Shown piece by piece: positions 1-12,869 of a stretch of 64,000 nt of DNA. This DNA comes from Hoplostethus atlanticus. Taxonomy: Eukaryota; Chordata; Actinopteri; Trachichthyiformes; Trachichthyidae. The position numbers and the translations under genes were made by a program. The notes beneath the pieces are model-generated. The model was not told where the DNA came from and ran no database searches. It saw only the letters and a program-made list of their open reading frames with translations. The number at the start of each line of letters is the position of its first letter. Position 1 is the stretch's first letter. Location: the NCBI GenBank assembly GCA_034670405.1, contig JAXDDX010000141.1:1161878-1225877 (forward strand). The letters are read 5' to 3'.

Positions 1-120
1 ATACTTTTTAATTTGATGGTTTATCACAGGCATCATCGTTAACAAGATATTTAAAAATGCAGATTCCATTTGTCTCAGCTCAAACCGCCCAACTCTCACT
101 CGCTCTCTGCGTCCCAGTCG

Positions 121-121
<1 letters not shown>

Positions 122-156
<35 letters not shown>

Positions 157-283
157 CGCTCATGTACACACACACACACACCACAAAGAAAAACAAAAGT
201 GACTAGAGATTCTGCTGGATTAAAATCATTATCTGCCATAGATGCACCTCAAGGACACCCACACCACTCCCTTTCTCCCTTTC

Positions 284-347
<64 letters not shown>
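122..347. repeat. Clustered (CA)n and (CT)n microsatellites downstream of patl1
   Basis: CA repeats at about 122-152, 166-181 and 325-347, and a CT/TC tract at about 281-324. They lie beyond the patl1 stop codon, in its 3' UTR or flank. Apparent reading frames here (His-Thr or Arg-Glu runs) are repeat artefacts. Confidence 0.9.
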
Positions 348-419
348 GCACACACACAGAAAGGGCTGCGTGAAGTGAGGAGGGGTGGGGGGGGATAGGG
401 TCGTCTCAATGTGTAACTT

Positions 420-3400
420 CTACCTGGACAATGCCGAGATCCTGGGGAAGACGGAGAAAAACAACATTTTTCACATTTTGTGCACCCACTGCTGAATTCA
501 GCACCCAAAACAAATACAAAAACACTCACTGTAGCTTGTCCTGTAGCAGCTCCAGCCTCTGCCGGTCGACGTAACGCGAGAAGAGGGAGAGCAGGTTGGG
601 AGGAGTGAAGAGGGGAGGCGAGAGGGACGAGGAGGGAACGCTCAGCAACTCCCTCGTCACCGAAAACACCAACTCAGTCCTGGGTGGGGTGGGGGGGGAG
701 TGAAGTGAAGGAGAGCACAGAGGAAGAGATGGAGAGCGGCAAAGAAATGAGGGGGAAATGGAAAAAAGGAGGGGGAATGAGGAAAAAAAATCAAGTGTTG
801 AGTTAGTGTCTGTTGAGTCAGTGTCAGAACTTGCGTGTTCAGTCTGCAAGTGCTACATCTCACCAGCGATTGTCGTCCATGAGTTGACAGTTGGGGTCGG
901 AGCTCTGCATCCTCTCTCCTTCACTCAGGATCAGATACAGCAGTGTCACACCAAACTAGACCGACAGAGACAAAGAGGTGGCGACTTCAGCAAATGCCAA
1001 GCTTTAAAAAAAGGTGCGTGTGCATGTTACTCTGCGGTGTTCATTTTAATGACACACTGGTCAGACAGCGCTGGTCGTTTGGTTCTTGTGGTATTGGATC
1101 CAAACGTCCCGTGTGGGGCCTCGGTGCACACACTGCTGAACAGTATGTGTACCGGTCATGTAGCTACAGTCCTATAGTGTAGTGGAGAGGTGCCAATAGT
1201 TGGTTGATCGCTGGGCAATACACTAGAGCAGAGCGTGTAGGTTTTCATAGTTCACTACAGGAAAATCCACCTTTAACCACTTCAAAACACAGCTATCAGC
1301 GATGCACCTTGCACTTCAGGGCCCTTTGTGTATTTTTTCCTCATTTCTGTAGATTACTGGTCAGATGCAGACAACGTTAGCGCTGCTGCAATAATGGCAT
1401 AATAAAGATCACGATTATAGGAGCTAACTAATTATTTTGTTTGACCGCGATCATGGTTTTTTATTCAGCTTAAGGAATTGTCCTCCTCCATATTAACTTT
1501 CAAATAAAAGCAAATATGTTTACGTCAAAATGTATATCCTGTCGCCCACTAGATAATTACCGACATTCAGATCAAGCTGCCTGTGAATAGCCTCAATCTC
1601 TGCAGGGAAAGGTTAGTTTGGTTCGGTCCATGGAAACTCATTTGACAGGGGGTAGGGGGATGTGTGTGTTTACCTTGTTGTGCAGTACTGTGGCCAGTTG
1701 GCCCTCACTACCCTGAAGCTCCTGCAGCAAGTCTGTGAGGGCGGGGCTTGACAACGACTGGATCACCACGGCAACCGGCTCCACCAACCAGCACAGTACC
1801 TGGATAGGAAGGGGAAAGAGAGGAAGGAGGGCATCACAGGTTGCCATTGCATATTTGTTGCTGTTAAAACTAAAACTAGAGTCTCTTCTCCCCATCGTAT
1901 TACTTTTTTGACCACCTGCAGTCCGCCCACAGCTTTCTTCAGGATATGACATTTGTAACCTCTTTTTACAATCCATTTGCTCCAATAGTCAGGACAGCAC
2001 TGGGTTAAACAAAATTGCATCAGTGTCATTTTCTGAAAGGATCTGAGGGATTATCTATGGCAGGAGGTCAGACACCGCAATATTGGAAACTGATTAACAA
2101 AAATATTCTTGCACAATGGCCTTGAGCAGCCTGGAACGACGCACGTTTGACTGTAAGTGAGTTTAGTGTGTGAGAGTTGGTTACCTGTTCCTGCTTGTCC
2201 TTCTTGGCCAGGGCAGGCAGGTTGCGGGCAATCGCCATGACAACGGCGGTGGCCTGAGCCGGGGGCAGGAAGGGGAGGAGCCTGGAGACGAGCCGCTTCC
2301 CCTTCCTCACTGACATGATCATCACACACTGCTCGTCACTCACTCTGTTATTAGACAGGGAGATAGGGCAGAGTGAGTTTTGTGTTGTGTGTCTACCAAA
2401 ATCTCTTCTGTCCCATTTCCCAAATCTGTGCCTCCCTCCCTCCTACCGGTCGTCCCACTCCTTCTCCCGTAGGGAATTGCAGAGCTGCAGGGTGTTGGTT
2501 TTATGCTGCTCCAGCAGAGCCTCCCTCTCTTCCTCCGGTGTGTGGACAAAACGCTTCTCAAAGTCCTGAACCTCCAACAGCAAGCTGTACATCTGGAGGA
2601 TAGGGAGGGAGGAGAGAGGAACAAGAGGGAGAAACAACAGAAGGGAGGGGGTGCAGGGAGAAAGGGACAGACAATTTTATTGTAACATTTGACGATCTGG
2701 ATGCATTGAGCTTTTTTAAAAAGACGTTTGAAGGAGAGGCGATACCTTTTCCACCGTGTAGAGGATCTGTCTCCTCTTGTTCCAAACCTGCTTCTCCCTC
2801 TTCTCCTGGAAGCAGACAGACAGTTACTGGGAGGTATCAGACAGACAAACGGCCAGGCAAACTGACCAATAGGACTGGCCATGGGAGAAATGGTTTCCTT
2901 TATTTAGCATTCATTCAAACTGCCAGTTCTTTTCCAGTCAATGTGGAGCGGCTGCAAGGTGAATGGAGGTGATGCTGGAAAGTCACATGACATGGATGAC
3001 TATGTGCTGACCAATTACAGTGAGGGGAGGTGGGGGTTTGATGCTACATAGGCAGCTGATTGGCCAATCATCACCAAAGCAAACAAGCTGCTCCGTCAAA
3101 CAAAATTACACGCACGTATCTATTTTCTATTTCACAACGTAAACAAAAAGTTGCTGACCATCACCAGCTGATGGTGCATTTGACTTTGTTCTGTTTTTTC
3201 ATATTAATCAGCACAATATAATATAAGCTGGATTCATCATTCTGAAAAAAGGTCTATATCTCAAAGACAGAACATTTTGGCGAAAGTTGCCATTTGAAAA
3301 TTTGTCAATTTTGGCTTTGTAGTAAAAGCTATAGTCGCAACCAAACATGGTCCGACACACTTTTAAGTCCAAGTCCAACATTTCAAGGAAATGTGGTTGC

Positions 3401-3935
3401 TTGAACATCTAGGCATTAAGGAACTGTGCATTCCTTCCCGTTTGTGTGTCTTCGCCTTAAACACATTTTGTGCGTCACCCTACACAGTTTAGACTTTCTG
3501 GGCAGCAGAGTTTTGTTGAGATCGGATCAACCTGCGGTGCCTGGACCTCCTAATACAAAGAACAGAGTGACCACAGCCTAAGGAGGAAAGGAGGAAATGC
3601 AGACGGACCTCGTCGTCGGTGCGAGACGTCACCACAGCATCGATCATCTTGCGGGGGTTGTTGACGCTGGAGACCGTCAGCTTACCCAGAGAGCCTGCAA
3701 ACTGAACTGTAGACACACACACACAAACAAACACGGGTCAAAACGCAACAGGCAACTCCGGTACGACATTGGGGATCATTCATCATGAGCTAATCATATT
3801 TTAGTGTGTGTGTCCTACCTGGTCTGTAGGTGTGTTCAACCTTGGCGACCTGAGGCGTAATGAGTTTGGTGGTGTGTTCCTTCTTGCTGCTGTCTCGATC
3901 CCTCTCCTGACGCTTCTCCATCTTCTCATAGTAGT

Positions 3936-4024
<89 letters not shown>

Positions 4025-7000
4025 TAAGTCTTCAGTGTTTATCCACCCAACGTACTGTAAATTCTAACTATGCACAGGTTCCTCCCTGATCTGTAGCCTA
4101 TTCTCTGCTGCTGCGACGTCCCAAATCTCCACGTCCCCAAAAGTTTAAACTAACTAACTAACGAAGAAGAAACTAACGAGTATACGGACAAGACGGCTAA
4201 AGAACTAACCAACTAACCAAATCCTCCACCAACCTGGTAGTAGTAGTCGTCCAGGTACGGGTCGGTACTTTGAAGCTGCATCATTTGGATCTTGGCCACC
4301 CATTCCTTCTCTCTCTGGGTCATCAAGTTACTGTAGGGGTCCCTGCTGCGCCTGTCCCCCCCCACCCTACCACGGTCCCTGCAGAGAGAGAGAGACAGAC
4401 AGACAGACAGACTCCATCTTTACAACCAGTTGACCCACAATGCTTTGCTCTGTGGAAGTGTTTACCCTGACCCCACCGGGGTGACATTACACACACTTAC
4501 CCTCCTCCTCTGCTCTGCATGCGCTGGGTCAGCATGCGGCGGTGCTGGGGGTGGAGGTGGGTGGTGTTATGTCGGATGAGTGGGGTGTGGTTAGGGGGCA
4601 TGTGGGGAGGCGGCGGGCCCATCCGGTGACCGTGTGGAGGAGGGGGGCCGCCGAAGAACGGCCTGAAACCACCGCCGCCCGGTAACAAGGGAGGTGCCGG
4701 ACCGCCCCGGGGAAAACCTGCCACCTGGAGGGAGGGAGACCGAGAGCAGGAGGACTTAGAAATTAACTCCTCAAACATTCCTGCTTTCAAACAGAGTTTA
4801 GAACTGAACAAACGGTTGGTTTCAGCTGTCAGCAGTCAGAATTATTTTACGTTTACCACCAAATAACATTTCAAAGTTGTTTTGAGTTACAATGTCTTAC
4901 AGTAACAGTCAGATAGATTCAAATTAAGTATTATTAAAAGTACTGTACCAGTAGCCCTTTTCTTCATTCTCATACTTTCTTATTATACCATACATCTTTA
5001 ATTCATTTGTTCCTGTCTTAGTATAGTTTGACTGCTGTTGTTTTGCACATCAAGCATAAATGCTGTTCCCCATTACTGCTGAATTTGCCCACAGCATCAG
5101 ATCAGTCAAAGTTTCATTTTATTCTCAGGATATCGCTCCAATATTTCTTTGAGTGTGACTGTGTTGCTATCTGAGGCCATTGGTGCACACCTGAACGTTG
5201 AGATGGAGTCATTGGTACATAACTGAAATAAAAAGTGTGTGTGTGTGTGTGTCCATGTCTTCTGCGTACCAACCTGAGAGTTGAGCAGTTGCGCCCGCTG
5301 GATCTGGGACAGAACCGGACCGACGCCAGGAGGGAACGGACCGCGACACAGTGGAGAGTTCTGAACACAAAGACACTTCCGGTCAGACGAGAGCAAAATC
5401 CATCCAGAATTACCAAGAGACGAGGGCGAGGTGTTGTTATCGAGGGAAACGTGTAGAGAGAGAGAAAGACAGAGGTGTGGGAGAGGATGGAAAAAATGTT
5501 GGGGGCTGGAAAGAGAAGAGCGTATGGAGGAGACGGTAGAGGTTAGGTAGAGGTGGGGGGCATAAAAATGAAATGATGGATGGGTGGAGGGGGGGGGTAG
5601 ACAGGAACTGACTCAGACTGGGAGTAAACAGTCATTAACGTCTGATGGACGGTCAGAGCTAGCCGAGCGCTAGCTGTAGCATCGATAGCGTAAAGATGAG
5701 AAGGAAACGCAGCAATGCTAGAATGTCATATGGTCTTCACTTTGACCGTCTCATCCTCCCCATTAGGGTCTGAAATCAACACTTGCCATGGATAAATCAG
5801 TAAGAGTCACCCGTCACACTGGCCAACTAACCGCCTGGAGAAACAGGCAGGGTGAGATTTCTATAAAAAAAAAAAATGATATTAATTACTTTGGCTGGTA
5901 GACATTATTCCTGGCAGGACATTGTCCTGACTGCCAAGGGCTGGCAAACGGAAAAACAAAGGGTTCATTTTGGACACTGCTCCCCTTACAAGACTGCCTC
6001 GACTTCTAGATAAGCTCAACCTCACTGCACTCCTTCAGGTGCAGCGGTTTGCTTTTCCAGCCTTTTCACACGGCGTCTTCATTATCGCTAGCTGCTCTCA
6101 GTCAGGTGGATGGATGTAGAGAACGGGTCTGGACATGCGCTGTAAGATATCCAACAATTTCATTGGACAGTCAGCAGCCATCTTGAACCGGCATGATTGC
6201 AAAGAGAGAGAGGGGTTGGACGGCATTAAGGGGAGAGGGTGGAACGAGAGAGGGAGGATGCAGAGCGATGGATAAGGTGAAGGTGTGATGGAGGAGAGGA
6301 ACGACTCACAGCTATATTGAGGAGGGTGTTGGGTGACAGACGATCAGGGAAGGGAGGAGGGTATCTGTGCTGGACCGGGGCTCTCACATGAACTGCCGTG
6401 GGGTGGTGAATCTACACACAGAGGAGGGAAGGGGTTAACACCGATACAACAAAGTACATAGGGAAAAGTGAAGTAACACCACTACATGATACAGCTAGGT
6501 AAATACTACATGGAGCTGCACATTAATAAAATGTGACACTATCAGAGAAAACATAGTCCCCAATTAACCTGATGATTAAGGGCGTGGCTCATTGGCTGTT
6601 TGGGCGGAGTCCCGATAGGCACCGCCCTCACCGGAGGGGAGCCAATCACGGGGGAGGAAGACCGTGGAGGCGGCACCCTCTCTGACAAGTCCCGTCCCTC
6701 GTCACTCCTCATTGGAGGCGGCCGCTTGGGAAGGCCCACCTCCTTGATGATGGACATTAGTGGACTGTCCTGGGAGGGGGAAAGATCGAAACAAAGTATG
6801 AGGGAAATACAAGACAGACAATATGTCCTATCCACAACGACCCTACTGGATAATGTAGCCTGCAGTACAACATAATGCTAAATTAACAAGTCTACTGCAT
6901 ACACCCTTATGGCAAAAACATTTCTACTGTGGGGTCCTCATTGCACGGCTAGGCGTTGCAGAGGAAAGTGGGTGCTGCCATGTGGTGAAGTTGAAGACGT

Positions 7001-10000
7001 GTAGCAGAGCAAACGGGGCGTCACCTAACCAAGCGTCCTATCACTCAGTCATGTTCCCAACCAAACTGACATTTCAGTTAGAGAGGGGAGCAGAGGAAAG
7101 CGTCTCTCACCTCCATGTGGGTGACCAATCCAGGGGTGATGCTGACCGGCCCGAAACCCATACTGTTCTCCCAGATACTGTGAGAATTAATCTGAGAGAC
7201 CAAGGGGGGAAGAGAGAGAGAGGATAAACAGGAGTGACTAAAGAGATTTAAACGCCACCGCTACATGCATTAATTGTAGCGGTAATTGTTGCCCCCAAAA
7301 ATACATGCAATACTGGAAACGAGCCTTAAACTCTACTGCTTAGCGCCAATACATGAAATGAAAGACTGCTTAACTTAACTACAGCTAAGTGCATTGGCTA
7401 AACTGTATCTGCTGTAAGAATAAACAAAGTAAATAATAATTAAAGAAAGAAAAAACAAAATCTGATGCTGAACAATAGATGAGACAGAGATGCCAACCTG
7501 GCCCATGGGAGTGGTCCCTCTGCGCATTAAGTGCTGCTGCTGCTGGTAGGTTAGCATGGACGGGGGAGGAGGGCCAGGGGGGGAGACCTGGAGTAGAGTA
7601 CAGTAGAACAGTAGTGAATTAAAGAACACGTTAAGTGGTGCACAGAACAGCAGAATATGTGAGAAGAGGACAGAGTGTTTGATGAAACTCTGGCACCAGT
7701 CTATGTGCGAAACTGAGTACTACTACGTTCTTGTCATAAGAGACGGGAGATGCAAGCTGCCCACTTGCAACACAGTTCAGGTCAGATTTCAGTGACTTTC
7801 CTGAATTCTGAGATCTCCAACCAGGAAGAAGTCAAGTCTAGGGAATGATGAATTCATCATCATCAAAATACCCACCGATGGGAGCAAAGCAAAGGATATA
7901 GCATATCATTCATCGCCAACTGTCTCTCTGAAAGAAGAGACAAATCACCACCACTATCCTCACCTGCAGCGGAGGGCCCGGGAGGCAGCTGGGTGTGATG
8001 GGGAGGCTGGTGAGGGTGAGAAGGATGTGGGATGGAGGAGGGCGGGGGCAGACCTCTGGGTCGGTCCAGCCCCGGGAGAGCAGACAGGCCGGAGCCCTGT
8101 GGGCCCGGGGGAGGACCGGGTGTCCCAGCCGCCCCAACCCTGGCGATGGCCGGGTCAGCCCCCAGGATCAGTCTGGCGAAGGACTCAGCCAGGTCACCTC
8201 CTCCTCTTCCTCGATCCTCCAGACCTTTAAATAGAGATATTATTCATAATCATCAGGGTGGGAAATCAATTCCCGCCAATTGCTTCACCACCAGCCGGAG
8301 TATATTTTGGCTGGCAAGTTTGCCCGGTGTCATTTTTGAGATGAAAAAATGAATAGCGCTTAATTACATGATGTGATCAAGACAACACACAAAGCAGGAG
8401 ATTGAAAAAGCAGCAATGCTGGGCGTTAATTGCCATCACTGTTACACTAATCCCCATCACTGACCTGGCGGAGGTAGGCCTGACGACGAGGAGAGGTTGA
8501 GTGGAGGGAGGGAAGACGGGAGAGGGAGATGACCAGCAGGGGGAGGGAGATGGATGGAGGATGCGTCCCCTGCTCCTCCCGGCCCCAGCCCGGCTCCTTG
8601 CCCGGCTCCTTGCCCGGCTCCTTGCCCATCGAGTTCAGCGAGACGCTTGTGCTCCTCCTGCCAGTCGTCATCTGGGGGAGGAAAGGAGCCAGAGAGACAC
8701 CTGCTTTTAGTGACCGTGAACCTCTGACGCTTACCGCCGGGCCTTGTGGTGTTTTGCTCAAAGCTTGCGCCCACTGACCTAAAGGTGATTCCAGTCACAG
8801 CGCGGCATGCAGCGTCGGCCCATCAAGGTGAGCGACATGAATGAACATCTAACAACATGGCTCTGAGTCATCGGCTACATCAAAGTGGCCTCTGTGGGAC
8901 CTTGTTCATTAAATTAAGCAGGTCGACCAAGACCAGTCTCATTTACAGCAGTGGCCTAGAAAGCGGTGGATACAAACCAACCTCATCTCAGCTCATGGGC
9001 CAAAAAAAAAAACTTGCAAAAGGGAAATATCTTGACGAGATGTTGCATCATCTATGTTTGGGCAGTTATCCATAGGAATTAAGGGAAAAAACACACCACT
9101 AATCAACAAAATGGGTCCAGAAATGCAAGGTACATCGCCAACAGCGGTTAAATAGTGTTGAAGAGTTTTCGGCTGGATTTGGTTCTTTCAAATCGATCCA
9201 GCACACATTTCCACCAGTGATTGGTTATTAAGATATTAGAAGCAGATTTTATTTGCTGTTGTCTTGCAAGTCGATATGGCTGAAAACCACTTATTTTATT
9301 ACCAAACTTCAGATGTCCCATATAAGAATTACATTTTTCCTCCATTTATATACATATGATCAAAGAGGTTTAATAAAAGACACTTTAAATTCAATTTAGT
9401 TTGAGAGTTACTGCATTCTCAAAAATCCATCTTTTTCCCCCCAGACTGTTTCAGATCAATTCCAGTAAACGCATCACAATTAGACCTGGGCCTGATTGGC
9501 TCCCCTCACTAAAAGACTTGTTGAAATCCATCCAATCAGGCCAGTTAGCAGCATCTGAACCATCCAAGTGCATGCATTTATTAGGGAGTGTTGGAGAATG
9601 ACTAATGCAAGTCTTCACAAGTATGGTATCACAAACTCGTTTTATGCGTGACTCACCGATGGCCCCGGCTCCAAAAGTGTCATCGTTGAACTGATCAATG
9701 TCATCTTCTTCCTCTACCAGTCCCTCCTCTTCCTCCTCCAATGTACAGTCTTCATCCAGGGACTGAGGAAGGGGGGGCAAGGAAAAGAGGAAGAGATGCA
9801 GGCAGGAAGATGGGAAGGGGTGGAGGGAGAGAGACAAAGAGTGGAGGGAGGGAGAGAGACAAACCACAAGGATAGACAGCAAGATGAAGTGGAAGAGACA
9901 AAGAGAGGAGAGAAGAAAGAGGAATAAGTATGCATGCCATCATTTTATCTGTCGGTCTATTTGGAGCACCTCCAAAAGAGGTTGAGATTAAATTATGTTG

Positions 10001-11318
10001 TCTAGGAGAACTGTCCTTACAAGTACACACTATTCAAAAGACTAATGCTGATATCTGGAAACAGTCATGTAATTAACCTTATATGATTTTTGATGCCAAC
10101 ACTTAACTGACCCACAATATGTCACCCATAATGACCCACAAGTCAGTCATGAACCCACATCGTAAAAGGGTCTCCAGCAAGCAAATGCCAAAGGCAAAAT
10201 GGGTTCAAGTGACTGGGCACTGGCCCCTGAGCAACTCTGTAGAGTTATCACAGTAACGCAGCCAAGGAGTTGCCTCAGCATTGATGCTCTAATCCCATAG
10301 GTGCTCAATCGATTAGCCATTTGTCAGCATACAGCTGCATAGATTTGTCCCCCATGTCTCATTTTGCTTCTGGCTGTGGAAGCATTGCCTACCAATATTC
10401 TCCCAAATGAATGTGTCCATTTATGTTCTTAAAATATAGGTTGAGATCCAAACTGGGTCACAGGCCTGGTCTTTGTGGATCCCTACATTTGGAGAATCAT
10501 ATGGGTTTTAATAACCCTGGGTTCCCAGTGCAAAGACTTCTGGACTCAAACTGGACTTGGCCAACTTGACAAAATTCACTATCTGTTGATCCTATGAGAT
10601 GTTTCATTGTTTTTAAAAAGGTACTTGTGATGCCAGTTAGAGTAAAGCATGAGGCCAGCTTCACTAACGTTACTGCATTAAACGTGAAAATGAAATCAAC
10701 TGCAGACCCAATCACAATAACGTTACAGGTCTGCGTGACGGGGCATGGAAAAAACGATACATTTTAATACCTCTATAACTATAACTAAATACTTAAAATG
10801 TTGTATTTAGGTTTGCCCGGAGCCCTTTGAAGCAACCGCGTTTAAATAATAATGATCTAAGACATTTCCACAGCCCGCAGACATCCTATGGGTAGCAGGA
10901 CCGCCCGTTAGCCATAATGCTAACGTTAGCTAACGCTGACGTTACATCACGCAAGACCCACGTTGATGGCGAGCCGTCTTGCCTTAACGAGACCAAAATG
11001 AGTCTGGCCAGACCCCGTAAAACACCCTGGTCTTTCATTCCTGGGATTAAAACATGAAATAGTAAGTCTAGCCTTGTCACCGAAAGGTAGAGAGTGTTTA
11101 CCCTACCCATCGGCTTATGTCACCAGGCAAGGCTGGTGCTTCACAGGCCGCCAACCGAACTGAATTTGGCAGTCGCATAAACAATGGGCAACATTTAACA
11201 TAGAAATCACACACGGTCCGGAATTACAACCACCTCCCAGTAAAACCTCATACATTATCTCGAATAAAAAAAAGCTGTGGGTGTTTCACGGCATTGCTCT
11301 CACCTGAAATCGGAACAT
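420..11318 (-). CDS. patl1: Pat1-like 1 mRNA-decapping scaffold, complete 20-exon CDS
   Basis: PAT1-family protein that bridges deadenylated mRNA, the Lsm1-7 ring, DDX6 and the decapping enzyme in P-bodies. Coding exons in transcript order: 11318-11304, 9762-9657, 8671-8465, 8224-8139, 7587-7498, 7191-7111, 6769-6569, 6411-6310, 5360-5274, 4724-4501, 4378-4234, 3936-3819, 3706-3609, 2805-2746, 2592-2447, 2344-2185, 1799-1674, 955-864, 679-530, 441-420. Phases agree throughout and sum to 2316 nt (771 aa plus stop). Start MFRFQ continues into an acidic stretch with [13 protein letters not shown] and [14 protein letters not shown]. Other family landmarks are [17 protein letters not shown] (about residue 240), [13 protein letters not shown] (about 380), [20 protein letters not shown] (about 440), [20 protein letters not shown] (about 500) and [17 protein letters not shown] near the C-terminus. 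The C-terminal half is the alpha-helical Pat-C domain. Family identity is recalled from the human protein. Exon 4's donor is the only uncertain splice site. Confidence 0.93.
3939..4022. repeat. (AC)n microsatellite abutting a patl1 splice acceptor
   Basis: About 42 uninterrupted AC dinucleotides. On the patl1 strand this is (GT)n running directly into the TAG of the acceptor for exon 3936-3819, so the usual pyrimidine tract is replaced by a TG repeat. Confidence 0.95.
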
Positions 11319-11560
11319 CTATCTTTACACTTTCGGGAAAAGAACGAGTCTCCCAAGTGCTACAGGAGCGAGGCGGCGCGCAAATTACGCAGCTCACGTG
11401 AACGTGCGAAACGCAACAACGTGAACGAGCACGCATTTGTAAAGCAAAGGGCAATGCTGCTTTTGTGTGCTGTCGGAAATATCACTTGCTCTCGCAGTGT
11501 TAGCGCACTTGCACGACCCAGCGAAGTGGCGATAGTACTGGCATAAAGTGGGAATTTTCT
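11319..11560 (-). promoter_or_regulatory. Probable CpG-rich promoter and 5' UTR of patl1
   Basis: The DNA just upstream of the patl1 start codon is clearly richer in CG dinucleotides than its surroundings, has no convincing TATA box, and contains a CACGTG E-box near 11395. This fits a housekeeping promoter. The transcription start is not visible, so the extent is inferred. Confidence 0.4.
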
Positions 11561-12869
11561 ATGACATCCGAGTTGTAGAGATTTGCCGTTTATGGGGTGG
11601 AGAGCATTAGAGCCAACACCTCAACAACTGATGGTTAAAGTCATGTATTTTATTATTATATGTTATTGTTTGGCATTCGACCTTGATTATTAGAATTGTT
11701 TATGTTTTCCCACATTTTGTTTAACGTTCAGTTGCACGTATTTTAGTTTTAAACACCAATTACATGACTCATTTTTACATGACACATTTTATCCCCGTCA
11801 TTCTGTTGCTACAGCACAAAATAGGTCTCTGCCTCTTGATCTGCAAAAATAAAACACCAGCCACCAAAAATACTTTTGTTATAGGGTTCATTTTGTTAGT
11901 ACTTCCTACCAAAACCAATCGAATGTGCAACAAGTCGCATTTGCGAGTTTTAAGTTTTTAAGTAGGAGTTTATGAGGAGACCTTTAAGGCAACATAAAAT
12001 AGGCAACACACTGAGGCGCTGTAGCAGTTTCTACCGAACTCCATCAAATCCGCTACCAATATTAAGTTTTTTTGACCTTTGCAAAAATGACATTAGCATC
12101 TTACTTGCGGGCATTTGCAGACATGATTTTATTTTAGTCCGCTGTCAGAAAATATTTGATTTGATCACAAAGACTTTCACTTTCATTTTCTAAGACTATG
12201 CAAATCATAGTCATGTGACCTCCCCCAAGACATTTTACGGAGAGTTTGTTTTCAATAATAAGAAAAGGGCTGAATCAGAGACAGGGTCAACTCAGGTAGG
12301 TTGTGTGTGTGTGTGGAGGGGAGGTGGGTGTTCTTATCATAACAAACACAACGGGGAGCCGAAGCGGAAGTTAACAGAGACCACTGGTTTAGTAGCGGCT
12401 AGGTGGCTAGGGAGATATTCCATAGACAAAAAGGGGGCACGTCTTATATCGACTAAACAAAGCAATAGACGATGTTGAAAAACATCTGGCTGCACTGTCC
12501 GCTATATAAGAAATCACAACATATACACATGTATATAATTTATGTTGAAACAAATACATATCGTAAATATCATTTCTACGACACATTTCAGAACTGCATA
12601 GTTAGTTAGTAGGTTCCTCATGTCAAGATAGACAGAAGGGAACCAGAAGCGGGAAGAATTGACGTAAACTTAGGATCCCTCTCTCACTCTCTTGCGGTGT
12701 TTTTTTTTTATGTATGACAGTGTGTGCGCGTGTATGTATGCATGTCTGACTGCATGCGGATCCATGTAGGCTATGTAAGCATCTGTATATGCATACACAC
12801 CTATGTGTTTGTATGTGTGCGTGCGTGTGCGCGCCTTCGCGCTAGCTCGCATTGGGCTCCAGCTCCACC
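11561..12869. other. Spacer between two divergent genes, with a repeat relic
   Basis: No gene is visible. At about 12345-12480 there is a diverged copy of a dispersed repeat that recurs at about 36640-36720 and 53390-53530. The shared core reads around TTAGTAGCGGCTAGGTGGCT and CACGTCTTATATC. A short GT tract lies at 12300-12315. Confidence 0.5.

Noticed and set aside
70..529. Overlapping open frames rich in His-Thr and Arg-Glu dipeptides
   Set aside because: They are translations of (CA)n and (CT)n microsatellites, and the region lies beyond the patl1 stop.
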